A stretch of DNA of 64,000 nt from Dechloromonas sp. TW-R-39-2 (GTDB lineage: Bacteria > Pseudomonadota > Gammaproteobacteria > Burkholderiales > Rhodocyclaceae): assembly GCF_016864195.1 (NCBI RefSeq), contig NZ_CP045202.1:2945001-3009000 (forward strand). Direction: 5' to 3'. How positions within the stretch are numbered: the first letter of the stretch is position 1; every line of letters starts with the position of its first letter. Below the pieces are notes generated by a model. It was not told where the DNA came from and did no database searches. It was given only the letters and a program-made list of their open reading frames with translations. Below, one piece after another: positions 44,027 through 54,709 of the stretch. Both the position numbers and the translations under genes were made by a program.

Positions 44027-45244
44027 ATGATCCCCGCCGATCTAGCCAGTCGCCTGCGGCAGGTTACCCAAGACCTTCCTGCGCCGGTACAGCCCGCACC
44101 AGCCGCCCAAAAAGTAGCCGACGTCCTCAGTGAGTTTTCTGTCGGACAACGGATCATGGCTGAAATCCAAAGCCTGCTACCGAACGGGACTTACCGGGCT
44201 GTGATCGCCCAGCGCGACCTGACACTGGCCCTGCCATTTTCGGCCAAAGCGGGTGACACGATTGAGCTCGAAGTCGTAGAAAACGACGGCAAACTCACCC
44301 TGGCGGTGGTGGGCAATAAAACAGCGAGCGAGGCAGGCGGCAAAGGTAATGATTCGGTTTCAACCAGTCTGAGCAAGACTGGCAATTTGATTGGCGAACT
44401 GCTCGGCAAAGTGGAACAGCAAGGCGGGCAGGCCAAACCTGCCGCCCTGAATGCCAATCAACCACTGGTCACCCACTTCTCAGGACAAGCCAGCGAGCTT
44501 CTTCCCGCACTCAAGGAGTCGCTGAGCAAAAGCGGCATGTTCTACGAGGCGCACCAGGCGCAATGGCTCGAAGGCAAGCTGAGCACAGCCAATCTGCTAC
44601 AAGAACCCCAAGGGAAACTTTCAACCCTGATTCCGGCACCGACCAATGCCGCCCCCTCTTCCGTCCATGCTGACTCGGCAGATATTGCCGCTCACGTCCA
44701 TTTATCGGAAGGGGCCCTGCAAAAAACGCAGGCTGAATCACCGCCCGCCAATCCATCTCAAGCAGAAGTCGCAGCAAAAACGGCAGTCACCAGCAACACC
44801 GAGCCAAAGACCACCAGCACGGTACAACCCACCGAGCAACCGATCAACCAGCGCACAACGGCCATCCACCCAGAGCTTACCCCCATCGTCCAGCAGCAGC
44901 TGAATGCCCTCGCCACCCAAACCTATGTCTGGCAGGGACAAGTCTGGCCGGGGCAACCGATGCACTGGGAAATCACCGAAGACGACGGTCGACCGCGCTC
45001 AGAGATCGATGAAACCCCAGCCCGCTGGCAAACCCGGCTCAAACTTGACCTACCGAACCTGGGCGGCATAGAAGCACGCTTGCGCCTGGGGAACACAGGA
45101 AGCCTTGAGCTAACGCTCACCACAGATAACGACTCGAGCGAAGCCACGCTTCGCGCTGCCGCCAAGCAACTCGGCAACGCCTTGGAAGCATCCGGGCTAC
45201 AACTCAACAAATTTGCGGTCACCCATGGCGAAATCACACCTTGA
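44027..45244 (+). CDS. FliK-like flagellar protein
   Basis: 405 residues. N-terminal part (1-115) has a small beta-domain (VGQRIMAEIQSLLPNGTYRA, DTIELEVVENDGKLTLAVVG). The centre (about 165-285) is Ala/Pro/Gln/Thr-rich and probably disordered. The C-terminus (about 315-405) resembles the FliK C-terminal domain (LKLDLPNLGGIEARLRLGNTGSLELTLTT, ending NKFAVTHG). A separate full FliK lies at 54710-55852. Its partner is the next gene, a FlhB C-terminal homologue, with which FliK proteins interact. Function inferred. Confidence 0.7.
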   Translation: MIPADLASRLRQVTQDLPAPVQPAPAAQKVADVLSEFSVGQRIMAEIQSLLPNGTYRAVIAQRDLTLALPFSAKAGDTIELEVVENDGKLTLAVVGNKTASEAGGKGNDSVSTSLSKTGNLIGELLGKVEQQGGQAKPAALNANQPLVTHFSGQASELLPALKESLSKSGMFYEAHQAQWLEGKLSTANLLQEPQGKLSTLIPAPTNAAPSSVHADSADIAAHVHLSEGALQKTQAESPPANPSQAEVAAKTAVTSNTEPKTTSTVQPTEQPINQRTTAIHPELTPIVQQQLNALATQTYVWQGQVWPGQPMHWEITEDDGRPRSEIDETPARWQTRLKLDLPNLGGIEARLRLGNTGSLELTLTTDNDSSEATLRAAAKQLGNALEASGLQLNKFAVTHGEITP

Positions 45245-45503
45245 GCATGTACGCGAGGCGATTGCCCTCGCCTACGGCCAGGCCGATGCCGCCCCTCGCG
45301 TTGTCGCCAAGGGACGCGGTCTGGTTGCCGAACAGATTATTGCCAAGGCTCGGGAATCCGGGGTATATGTACATGAATCCCCGGAGATGGTCGCATTATT
45401 GACTCAGGTTGATATTGACCAATCGATTCCCGCCGAACTTTACCTTGCCGTTGCCGAACTTCTTGCCTGGCTTTATCGCCTTGAAAACAAAGATAACCCA
45501 TGA
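45225..45503 (+). CDS. flhX: FlhB C-terminal domain homologue (FlhX-type)
   Basis: 92 residues from the ATG at 45225 (MAKSHLEHVREAIALAYGQ). Corresponds to the cytoplasmic C-terminal domain of FlhB/YscU: PRVVAKGRGLVAEQIIAKARESGVYVHESPEMVALL and IPAELYLAVAELLAWLYRL. The autocleavage NPTH site is absent, so it mimics the cleaved FlhB-CC fragment. Overlaps the FliK-like gene by 20 bp and is coupled to it; both may act in export substrate switching. Confidence 0.88.
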   Translation: MAKSHLEHVREAIALAYGQADAAPRVVAKGRGLVAEQIIAKARESGVYVHESPEMVALLTQVDIDQSIPAELYLAVAELLAWLYRLENKDNP

Positions 45504-46288
45504 CTATTGATCAGGATTCCAGCGCCCCCATTTTTGAAATTGACCGGCCCGAAACCTACGGCCAGTTTCTCTTGACCCAGCCGATGGAAATCACCTCCTA
45601 CCTGCGATCGCTTGAGAAACAACATGCCATCATCACTATCTACGTCGATGGCGGCCGAAAATTTTTCATCAGCACCATTCTCGCGGTCGACGAAGCAACA
45701 GGCCATACTTTCCTGGATTTGGCCAACTCCGATGAAATTCGACGCCTGACAGAGCGCTCTCCGGAACTGACGCTGACTGCGATTTTGGACAAGGTCACGA
45801 TCCAGCTGCGCGTGACCAATCAATACGCCGGCAACATCAACGGACGTGACGCGCTGGGGATTCCGCTCCCGGCAACCATGCTGCGCCTGCAGCGTCGCGA
45901 ATATTTCCGGCTTGAAACACCTCACGCCCTGCCGCTGCATTGCAAACTGGCCAGGCTGCGCGAAGACAACACCACCGAAGTATTCAACCTGTCCCTGCTC
46001 GACATCAGTGGTGGCGGCATCAGCCTGATGGGCAAAATCGAGCAGAGCGACGCATTCTCGCCGGGCAGCATTTTTCCGGATTGTCGCCTTGAAATTCCGG
46101 GAGACGGATTCATTGCCGTGAATTTGTGCGTCCGCAAGGTCAGCCAGCAAGAAACACGCGGCGGACTGCCTTACTTGCGAATTGGCTGCGAATTTACCAG
46201 TTTGCCGGGTACCCGCCTGGCGCAGATTCAGCGCTACATCACGCGCATGGAGCGCGAAAGAAAAGCCCGGGAATCCGGGCTATCCTGA
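45500..46288 (+). CDS. ycgR: Flagellar brake protein YcgR (PilZ domain, c-di-GMP effector)
   Basis: 262 residues. N-terminal YcgR_N domain (about 12-118) and C-terminal PilZ domain (about 125-250) with both c-di-GMP motifs: RLQRREYFRLETP (RxxxR) and DISGGGISLMG (DxSxxG). On binding c-di-GMP it brakes the motor at FliG/FliM/MotA. Overlaps flhX by 4 bp (ATGA). It fits with the diguanylate cyclase 18 kb upstream. Confidence 0.93.
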   Translation: MTIDQDSSAPIFEIDRPETYGQFLLTQPMEITSYLRSLEKQHAIITIYVDGGRKFFISTILAVDEATGHTFLDLANSDEIRRLTERSPELTLTAILDKVTIQLRVTNQYAGNINGRDALGIPLPATMLRLQRREYFRLETPHALPLHCKLARLREDNTTEVFNLSLLDISGGGISLMGKIEQSDAFSPGSIFPDCRLEIPGDGFIAVNLCVRKVSQQETRGGLPYLRIGCEFTSLPGTRLAQIQRYITRMERERKARESGLS

Positions 46289-46290
46289 AA

Positions 46291-46316
46291 AACATGCAGG
46301 CTCAGACCTGCATGTT
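46291..46316. terminator. Bidirectional hairpin between ycgR and fliE
   Basis: AACATGCAGG (46291-46300) pairs perfectly with CCTGCATGTT (46307-46316). It overlaps the 3' end of fliE and lies just after ycgR, which converge here. A second hairpin (GCCCGG/CCGGGC, 46265-46280) is inside the ycgR end. Confidence 0.65.
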
Positions 46317-46622
46317 CATTACGTCCTGGTAGGCACTGACCAGCTTGTTCCGTACCTGCACCATTTCCTGAAAAGAAACACTGGCCGTCTGCAACGCAAT
46401 CATGACTTCGTGAAGATTCTGGTTGGTGTCGCCGGCGGCAAGTTTTTCCGCCATCTGATCAGCCTGAGTTTGTGTCTGGCTAACCTTGTCGATGGAATTT
46501 TGCAGCACGGAAGCAAAACTGGACGTACCGGTGGCTGCCGTCGTTTCCGCCGGTTTGCCCGTAGCCTGTGATGCGGTTGTCCGCAACACATTCAACATTT
46601 GTTCGATACCTTGCGTGTCCAT
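46302..46622 (-). CDS. fliE: Flagellar hook-basal body protein FliE
   Basis: 106 residues, typical of FliE. N-terminal disordered part, then the conserved helix LQNSIDKVSQTQTQADQM and the C-terminal VSFQEMVQVRNKLVSAYQDVMNM. Links the MS ring to the rod. Unusually for this group it is separated from fliF and reads the other way, with its own sigma54 promoter (46653-46668), 54 bp downstream of flrC. Confidence 0.94.
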   Translation of the reverse strand: MDTQGIEQMLNVLRTTASQATGKPAETTAATGTSSFASVLQNSIDKVSQTQTQADQMAEKLAAGDTNQNLHEVMIALQTASVSFQEMVQVRNKLVSAYQDVMNMQV

Positions 46623-46652
46623 AAGACGCTCCTTTAATCCCGGTCAATTCAA

Positions 46653-46668
46653 AGCAAACATCAGGCCA
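46653..46668 (-). promoter_or_regulatory. Sigma54 promoter of fliE
   Basis: TGGCCTGATGTTTGCT on the minus strand (46668 to 46653): GG, 10 bp, GC, with a good -12 TTGCT. It ends 31 bp before the fliE start. The FlrC activator gene lies immediately upstream. Confidence 0.72.
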
Positions 46669-46676
46669 GGAAGCCG

Positions 46677-48057
<1,381 letters not shown>

Positions 48058-48065
<8 letters not shown>

Positions 48066-49254
48066 CAGTATTTTTTTCCATATCCGCAGAAATCAGCGGC
48101 AAACTCATTACGAACTCCGCCCCGCACCCCGGTTCGGAAAACAATTCAATCGCACCACCGTGCGCCCGCGCCACGCCCAGCGCAATGGCCAGACCCAAGC
48201 CCGTCCCCTGCCCTTTGGTCGTAAAAAACGGCTCAAAGATGCGCGCCTGGGTTTCCTTGGAGACGCCAGGCCCGGAATCGCGCACGGAAAGAGTCAGCAC
48301 ATCGCCGCGCCGAATGCCCGAAAGGCAAATCTTGCCGCCCACCGGGGTCGCCTGCATGGCATTTTCGAGCAAGTTCACCAATGCGCCGAACAAGGCCTTT
48401 CGCCCGCCAACGATTATCGCCTGTTCGCACTCGTCGACCGTGACAAACTCAAGCCGGTGCTCGCGCATCAAGGGCTCCACTGTTTGCGCTGCCTCCAGCA
48501 ACAAATCTCCGGCCGGGATCACATCACGTCCAATACTTTCGCCGCGGGCAAAAAGGAGCACATCCTGAATCAAGCGTTCGAGGCGCCGCAGTTGCCCCGT
48601 CGCCTTCTCCGAGAAACGCGACCGCGCCTCATCACTGACGCCGGACTGCCCCAGATTCGAGGTATAGAGCAAGGCTGCAGCCAGCGGCGTACGCAGCTGG
48701 TGGGCCAAAGAGGCAGCCATCTCGCCCATGGCCGCCAAGCGCTGATTCCGCTCCAGCTCGGTTTTCATCCGATGCGCCGCCGTCACATCATGAATCAGCA
48801 GGATTTTGCCACCGGCGGAAGGTAGCGCACTTTCAGCGACAGAAAGCCGGGAATCCCCGGACAGCCACTCGCCAACCGTCATCGTCGGCTCCAGGTGCTG
48901 ACGCGCCACGTCCCCCCAATGCTGCCCCATCACCGATGCGCCAAAAAGCCCCATCGCCACCGGGTTGACCGCAGCAACCGTTGCACTGGCATCAAGCAGG
49001 ACTACGCCGGCAGGCAAGGCATCGAGCAGCGATGACAAGCGCTCCGACAAAGCCTCTTTTTCCTGGTACTGACGCCGCAATTCGCCATTGGCCACGGCCA
49101 ACTCTTCCGTCAGAGAGGCAACTCGCGTCTGCAAGGCCTCGTAAGCCTGCGTCAGCTCGGCAGAAACCTGATTGAAAACGGCAAAGGCACGTTGCAGCTC
49201 CTCTGCCTTGGCGTCTGCAACAAGACTGGCTGGAGCACTCTGCGGAATGGTCAT
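48058..49254 (-). CDS. flrB: Flagellar sensor histidine kinase (FlrB/FleS)
   Basis: 398 residues, no TM segment, so cytoplasmic. Coiled coil (about 14-72), PAS-like domain (about 73-160), DHp with phospho-His185 (AASLAHQLRTPLAAALLY) and HATPase_c (VNLLENAMQATPVG; GQGTGLGLAIALGVARAHGG). Paired with FlrC in the next gene. It should monitor assembly of the basal body as in Vibrio/Pseudomonas. The start is 107 bp from fliF on the other strand. Confidence 0.92.
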
Positions 49255-49361
49255 TGAAAAAAGGGGGTCGTTTAGGCGTTGATAATAGTAGAATATTTCT
49301 AGGAAAATTTGGCTTCTCTATTGATTCTTCTTCTGTTTCACCGCAATTTACCCAGGCATTG

Positions 49362-51098
49362 ATGGCAGCAACCACAGAAACGACGGCAGGCAACGCCCCC
49401 CCAGGCAACCCCCTGGAGCGCATGCGCGAGGCCTTCAATCGCCTTGGCATCCAGCAAAAAATTGGTTTCATGGTGGCCTTGGCCGCCATTGTTGCCATTG
49501 TTGTTGGCTCCGTTCTCTGGAGCCAACAACCTGACTGGAAAGTACTTTTTTCGAATTTATCGGAGAAGGATGGGGGGGCCATCGTCACCCTGCTTGAACA
49601 GCAGAACATTCCACACCGCATGTCCGACAATGGCTCGATTCAGGTTGCAGCCAACCGGGTGCATGAAATCCGCCTGAAGATGGCCTCGCAAGGTTTGCCG
49701 CGTGGCGGCATGGTCGGCTTCGAGCTGATGGAAAACCAAAAATTCGGCATCAGCCAGTTTGCCGAGCAGGTCAATTACCAACGTGGCCTGGAAGGCGAAC
49801 TGGCACGCACCATCATGTCGATCGGTTCAGTCCAGTCGGCACGGGTACACCTGGCGATTCCCAAGCCGTCGGTTTTTGTCCGCGACGAACAAAAACCGAC
49901 CGCCTCGGTCATGCTCAATCTTTACCCGGGCCGCACACTCGATGGCGGCCAGGTGGCCGGCATCACCCATCTTGTTTCCTCCAGCGTGCCGCAATTGCCG
50001 ATGGCCAACGTGACGGTCATCGATCAAAACGGCGCCCTGCTCTCCCAACTCAAAAGCAAGCTGACCGAAGCCGGGCTCGACCCGGCACAAAACAAATACA
50101 TCCGCGAAGTTGAAGACAGCATCATCAAGCGCATCGAGGAAATCCTCAAACCAGTACTCGGCCCGGAAAACTACAAGGTCCAGGTTGCCGCTGACATCGA
50201 CTTTTCGCAGACAGAGCAAACGGCTGAAAGCTACCGTCCGAACAACACACCGGAAACCAGCAGCATTCGCAGCCAGCAGAAAAACGAAACCGCCAGCGTC
50301 AACCAGGCCGCCGGCGGCGTTCCCGGCGCGCTGACCAATCAGCCGCCGGTGCCTGCCACCGCGCCACTGACCCAACCAGCAACCGGCACGACCCCGACGC
50401 AACCCGGCAAGCCCGTGCCGCCGCAAGGGCAAGTTGATGCAGCGGGTGTTACCGCACCGCTGAATGCCGCCGGTCAACCGATCAATACCAGCAAAAACTC
50501 GACGATCAACTACGAGGTCGATAAAACAGTTCGTTACACCAAGCAAGCCATGGGTGCGATCCGACGTTTGTCGACGGCGGTCGTCGTCAACCACCGCAAG
50601 GATGTCGGCAAGGATGGCAAGCCGACGACCAAGGCGATCCCTGAAGCCGAAATGAAACAAATCAACGAACTGGTTCGTGAGGCCATGGGGTTCAGCAAGG
50701 AACGTGGCGACACGCTGTCAATCGCCAACGCGCCCTTCACAGCATCCGAGCCTGCCGACCATAGCTTGCCGATCTGGAAGGATCCGGAGAATATTTCCTA
50801 CGCCAAGGATATTTTCAAATACCTGATCATTGGCGGCATTCTGGCGCTGCTTTACCTCAAGATCATCCAGCCATCGCTCAAGACCATGTTCCCACCGCCC
50901 AAGGAAGAGGACTCAGGGACAGCCGAAACGGTTACCGATGCGCTGGGCAACATCATCGTGACCGGCGAGGATGGCGAAGACGTAGTCGCCATCGACCACT
51001 ACGCCGTCAAGGTTCAGAAGACACGCGATATCGCCCAGGCAGATCCAAAGGCGGTAGCCAACATCATCAAGGAATGGATGGGCGCAAATGCCGGCTGA
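49362..51098 (+). CDS. fliF: Flagellar MS-ring protein FliF
   Basis: 578 residues from the ATG at 49362; the frame runs on upstream to 49254, but that would start inside the flrB start and lacks a ribosome site. N-terminal TM (about 34-53), periplasmic ring-building motifs (YQRGLEGELARTIMSIGSVQSARVHLAIP, SVMLNLYPGRTL), a Pro/Thr/Gln-rich loop (about 345-385), the second TM (about 490-515) and a C-terminal FliG-binding tail ending AVANIIKEWMGANAG. It starts the 13-gene fliF-R operon. Confidence 0.94.
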   Translation: MAATTETTAGNAPPGNPLERMREAFNRLGIQQKIGFMVALAAIVAIVVGSVLWSQQPDWKVLFSNLSEKDGGAIVTLLEQQNIPHRMSDNGSIQVAANRVHEIRLKMASQGLPRGGMVGFELMENQKFGISQFAEQVNYQRGLEGELARTIMSIGSVQSARVHLAIPKPSVFVRDEQKPTASVMLNLYPGRTLDGGQVAGITHLVSSSVPQLPMANVTVIDQNGALLSQLKSKLTEAGLDPAQNKYIREVEDSIIKRIEEILKPVLGPENYKVQVAADIDFSQTEQTAESYRPNNTPETSSIRSQQKNETASVNQAAGGVPGALTNQPPVPATAPLTQPATGTTPTQPGKPVPPQGQVDAAGVTAPLNAAGQPINTSKNSTINYEVDKTVRYTKQAMGAIRRLSTAVVVNHRKDVGKDGKPTTKAIPEAEMKQINELVREAMGFSKERGDTLSIANAPFTASEPADHSLPIWKDPENISYAKDIFKYLIIGGILALLYLKIIQPSLKTMFPPPKEEDSGTAETVTDALGNIIVTGEDGEDVVAIDHYAVKVQKTRDIAQADPKAVANIIKEWMGANAG

Positions 51099-52086
51099 TG
51101 ACGGACTTGAAAAAAGTGCCACGCTGCTGATTGCACTGGGCGAAGATCATGCGGCCGAAGTGCTCAAGCACCTCGGCCCGCGCGAAGTACAGAAACTGGG
51201 ACATGCCATGGCCTCCCTCAAGTCCGTACCGCGCGCCAAGGTAGAGGCTGTTCTCGACGAATTCCTGACCACGGCCGAAGGCAGTTCGGCAATGCACGTC
51301 GACACCGACAACTACATCCGTTCGGTGCTGACCAAGGCACTCGGCGACGACAAGGCCTCCAACCTCATTTCGCGCATCCTGCAAAGCGGCGAAACGTCGG
51401 GGATCGAAGGTCTCAAATGGATGGATGCGCCCACTGTTGCCGACCTGATCAAGAACGAGCACCCGCAGATCATTGCGACCATCCTGGTGCACCTTGAGCA
51501 CGATCACTCTTCGGAAATTCTCAACCACTTCACCGAGCGCCTGCGTAACGACGTCGTACTGCGTATTGCCACGCTGGAAGGCATCCAGCCGGCCGCGCTG
51601 CGCGAACTGAACGAAGCCATGATGCGCATCCTGTCCGGCTCGGCCAGCGTCAAGCGTACGGCCATGGGTGGTGTGCGGACCGTCGCTGAAATTCTTAACT
51701 TCATTGGCACGGCCAACGAAACTTCCGTGGTCGATGCCATTCGCGAATACGATCCCGACCTGGCCCAGAAGATTCTGGACGAAATGTTCGTCTTCGAGAA
51801 CCTGATGGACATCGACGATCGCTCGATCCAGCTCATCCTGCGCGAAGTCCAGTCCGACTCGCTGATCCTCGCCCTGAAAGGCGCATCTCCCGACTTGCGC
51901 GAGAAGATTTTCAAGAATATGTCGCAACGCGCCGCCGAAATGCTGCGCGAGGATCTGGAGTCCAAAGGTCCGGTTCGCCTCTCCGAAGTCGAAGCCGAAC
52001 AAAAGGAAATCCTCAAGGTTGTCCGCCGACTGGCCGACGAAGGACAAATCGTCCTCGGTGGCGCCGGTGGCGAGCAAATGGTCTGA
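51088..52086 (+). CDS. fliG: Flagellar motor switch protein FliG
   Basis: 332 residues; standard three-domain FliG. N-terminal FliF-binding part (KSATLLIALGEDHAAEVLKHL), middle domain with the EHPQ motif (IKNEHPQIIATILVHLEHDHS) and C-terminal torque domain with the charged helix (RSIQLILREVQSDSLILALKGA, ENMSQRAAEMLREDLES-like). Overlaps fliF by 11 bp. Rotor component that contacts the stator; target of YcgR. Confidence 0.95.
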   Translation: MPADDGLEKSATLLIALGEDHAAEVLKHLGPREVQKLGHAMASLKSVPRAKVEAVLDEFLTTAEGSSAMHVDTDNYIRSVLTKALGDDKASNLISRILQSGETSGIEGLKWMDAPTVADLIKNEHPQIIATILVHLEHDHSSEILNHFTERLRNDVVLRIATLEGIQPAALRELNEAMMRILSGSASVKRTAMGGVRTVAEILNFIGTANETSVVDAIREYDPDLAQKILDEMFVFENLMDIDDRSIQLILREVQSDSLILALKGASPDLREKIFKNMSQRAAEMLREDLESKGPVRLSEVEAEQKEILKVVRRLADEGQIVLGGAGGEQMV

Positions 52087-52100
52087 TCGCTTAAGTCACC

Positions 52101-52790
52101 ATGTCCGGCATCATTCCAAAAGAACAACTGGCCAGCTATCAGCGCTGGCAAATCGGCTCATTCGACCAGAAGCCAAGCGTCACGCAGGCCGCACCGGCGG
52201 CCGCACCGGCTCCTGTCATCGAAACGCCGGCGGAGCTTTTTCAGCCCCCCAGCCCTGACGATATCGCCCTCATTCACGAAGAAGCCAAGGCCGAGGGCTA
52301 CGCAGCCGGCTTCGAAGAAGGGCGGCAAGCCGGCGAACAGGCCGGCCAGGAGGCTGTGCGTGAAGAAAGCACACAGATCCGGACGCTGATCGGCAATATC
52401 GAATCGGCCCTCGGTTCACTGGATCAAACACTGGCGGACAGCGTTCTTGCGCTTGCCCTTGAAGTGGCAGCACAACTGACGCATGGCGCGATAAAAGCCA
52501 ATCCGGAAGTCCTGCTCCCGGTCATTCGCGAGGCGATCAATACACTGCCCTTGCATCATGCCCAGATCACCCTACGCCTCAACCCGGTCGACGCATCGAA
52601 TATCCGCAAACACCTGGGCGAACAGCTGACGCAGGGAGGCAGCCAGATCATCGAAGATCCCGACATTTCACCGGGTGGCTGCCAGATCAAGGCCGGCACC
52701 AGTGAAGTCGATGCCTCGATAGAAACCCGCTGGCGCCGTGTTCTGGAAGCGATAGGCACACAGCCCACGGAATGGCTGAAGCAACCATGA
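52101..52790 (+). CDS. fliH: Flagellar export-ATPase regulator FliH
   Basis: 229 residues. N-terminal low-complexity Ala/Pro/Gln part, then the glycine-repeat helix ([29 protein letters not shown], AxxxGxxxG pattern of FliH) and the C-terminal V-ATPase E-subunit-like domain ([33 protein letters not shown]). Controls FliI. Overlaps fliI by 4 bp (ATGA). Confidence 0.9.
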   Translation: MSGIIPKEQLASYQRWQIGSFDQKPSVTQAAPAAAPAPVIETPAELFQPPSPDDIALIHEEAKAEGYAAGFEEGRQAGEQAGQEAVREESTQIRTLIGNIESALGSLDQTLADSVLALALEVAAQLTHGAIKANPEVLLPVIREAINTLPLHHAQITLRLNPVDASNIRKHLGEQLTQGGSQIIEDPDISPGGCQIKAGTSEVDASIETRWRRVLEAIGTQPTEWLKQP

Positions 52791-54187
52791 GCACACTGCC
52801 CGACCACAGCGGGCGCTGGCAAAACTTCCTTGAAAACTGCCAGATTGCGGCGAGCAACGCCCAGCCACTTTGGCCGGTCGGCCGACTGACCCGAATCAAC
52901 GGTCTGGTCATGGAAGCCACTGGACTGAAATTGCCGCTGGGGAGTTCCTGCCAAATATTTCCGCTCGGTGGCGCACCGGTGGAAGCGGAAGTCGTCGGCT
53001 TTGCCGGCGAAAAGCTTTATCTGATGCCTTCCGATGATGTCTACGGCCTTGCCCCTGGCGCCAAAGTCGTCGCCTTCGATACCCCATCGACGCCGCCGCA
53101 AGTCGGTGGCAAGCCACCTCTGCACCGGCGCTCCATCGACCGGGCCAAGCAGGCGCCGGTTGGTGAAGAGTTGCTTGGACGGGTACTCGATGGGGTCGGT
53201 CGACCGCTCGACAACAAAGGTCCGTTACTCGCCCGTGAATCCAGGTCGCTACAGAGCCGGCCAGTCAATCCGATGTCCCGCGCAGCCATTCACCAGCCGC
53301 TTGATGTCGGAATTCGGGCAATCAACGCCCTGTTGACCGTAGGACGCGGCCAGCGGATGGGTCTTTTTGCCGGATCCGGCGTCGGCAAATCGGTACTTCT
53401 GGGCATGATGGCCCGCTACACCGAAGCTGAAGTGATTGTCGTCGGGCTGATTGGCGAGCGGGGCCGTGAGGTCAAGGAATTCATCGAGCAGATTCTTGGC
53501 GACGAAGGCATGCGTCGAGCCGTTGTCGTTGCCGCACCGGCCGATACCGGCCCGCTGATGCGCCTGCAAGGCGCCGCTTATGCCACAACGGTTGCCGAAT
53601 ATTTTCGCGACCAGGGAAAGCAAGTCCTGTTGATCATGGATTCGCTGACTCGCTATGCCATGGCTCAACGCGAAATTGCCCTGGCGATTGGCGAACCACC
53701 CGCGACACGAGGTTATCCGCCTTCGGTTTTTGCACGCCTGCCACAACTCGTCGAACGAGCTGGCAACGGCCCCGAGGGAGGCGGCTCAATCACCGCCTTC
53801 TACACCGTGCTGGCCGAAGGTGACGACCAGCAAGACCCTATCGCCGACTCGGCTCGCGCCATTCTTGATGGCCACATCGTCCTTTCACGGACGCTGGCGG
53901 ATGCCGGGCATTACCCGGCAATCGATATTGAACAATCGATCAGCCGTGCCATGGTCAACCTGATCGAACCGGCACATCTCGATCAGATTCGACGCTTCAA
54001 AGTTCTTTTTGCGCGCTATCAGCGCTCGCGCGACCTGATTTCAGTCGGCGCCTATTCTCCGGGCTCCGACCCTGTACTGGATCAGGCAATCAACTATTAT
54101 CCAAAGATGGAAAACTTCCTTCAGCAGCAGTTGACCGAGCAATCCGACTTTTCCCATAGCCTGGGCGCGCTCGCCACGCTGTTCTAA
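52787..54187 (+). CDS. fliI: Flagellum-specific ATPase FliI
   Basis: 466 residues from the ATG at 52787 that overlaps the fliH stop; a start 15 bp earlier is possible. F1-beta-like ATPase: Walker [13 protein letters not shown] (Lys201), Walker [16 protein letters not shown], and the [20 protein letters not shown] stretch. Energises flagellar export in the cytoplasm with FliH and FliJ. Confidence 0.95.
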   Translation: MSTLPDHSGRWQNFLENCQIAASNAQPLWPVGRLTRINGLVMEATGLKLPLGSSCQIFPLGGAPVEAEVVGFAGEKLYLMPSDDVYGLAPGAKVVAFDTPSTPPQVGGKPPLHRRSIDRAKQAPVGEELLGRVLDGVGRPLDNKGPLLARESRSLQSRPVNPMSRAAIHQPLDVGIRAINALLTVGRGQRMGLFAGSGVGKSVLLGMMARYTEAEVIVVGLIGERGREVKEFIEQILGDEGMRRAVVVAAPADTGPLMRLQGAAYATTVAEYFRDQGKQVLLIMDSLTRYAMAQREIALAIGEPPATRGYPPSVFARLPQLVERAGNGPEGGGSITAFYTVLAEGDDQQDPIADSARAILDGHIVLSRTLADAGHYPAIDIEQSISRAMVNLIEPAHLDQIRRFKVLFARYQRSRDLISVGAYSPGSDPVLDQAINYYPKMENFLQQQLTEQSDFSHSLGALATLF

Positions 54188-54193
54188 CAAGCC

Positions 54194-54649
54194 ATGGCCC
54201 AGCCTTTTTCTCTTCAGCCCCTGCTCGAGTTGATGCAAACGCGCACCGATGAAGCAACGCGCAAACTTGGCCAGCTGATTGCAGCAGAGCAAAGCGCCAA
54301 AAGCCGGCTCCAGATGCTTGAGCAATACCGCGATGAATATGCACAACGCCTGCGCGACGCAACCGCCCAAGGTATTACCCGTCTGGCCTTGCGCAACTAC
54401 CAGGACTTCCTGAGCCGGATCGACGATGCCATCAATCAGCAAAGCCTGGCCGTTCAACAGACAGAACGCAGCACGGCCGCCGGGCAAGAGCACTGGAAGT
54501 CCGAAAACAAGCGTCTGAAAGCCATCGACACCCTTTCCCTGCGTCACGATGCCCGCGAACGCTACAAGGAAGGCAAGCAGGACCAAAAGCTCCAGGACGA
54601 ATTTTCGTCCCGCAAATACGCAACACAAGACCCAAACAATCAAGACTAG
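54194..54649 (+). CDS. fliJ: Flagellar export protein FliJ
   Basis: 151 residues, a long two-helix coiled coil (RTDEATRKLGQLIAAEQSAKSRLQMLEQY, DAINQQSLAVQQTERSTAAGQEHWK). FliJ is poorly conserved but its length, coiled coil and place behind fliI are diagnostic. Escorts chaperones to the export gate and is the gamma-like stalk of the FliI ring. Confidence 0.88.
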   Translation: MAQPFSLQPLLELMQTRTDEATRKLGQLIAAEQSAKSRLQMLEQYRDEYAQRLRDATAQGITRLALRNYQDFLSRIDDAINQQSLAVQQTERSTAAGQEHWKSENKRLKAIDTLSLRHDARERYKEGKQDQKLQDEFSSRKYATQDPNNQD

Positions 54650-54709
54650 AAAAATCCGGCACGCCAATTGCTTTTTAATGAGCAATTCAGTTCCTCGCCA
54701 GGATTCGTC

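Noticed and set aside
49295..49345. Possible sigma54 promoter before fliF
   Set aside because: The best candidate (TTGG...TTGA near 49313-49330) has GG-N10-GA rather than GC, so it was not listed as a site.
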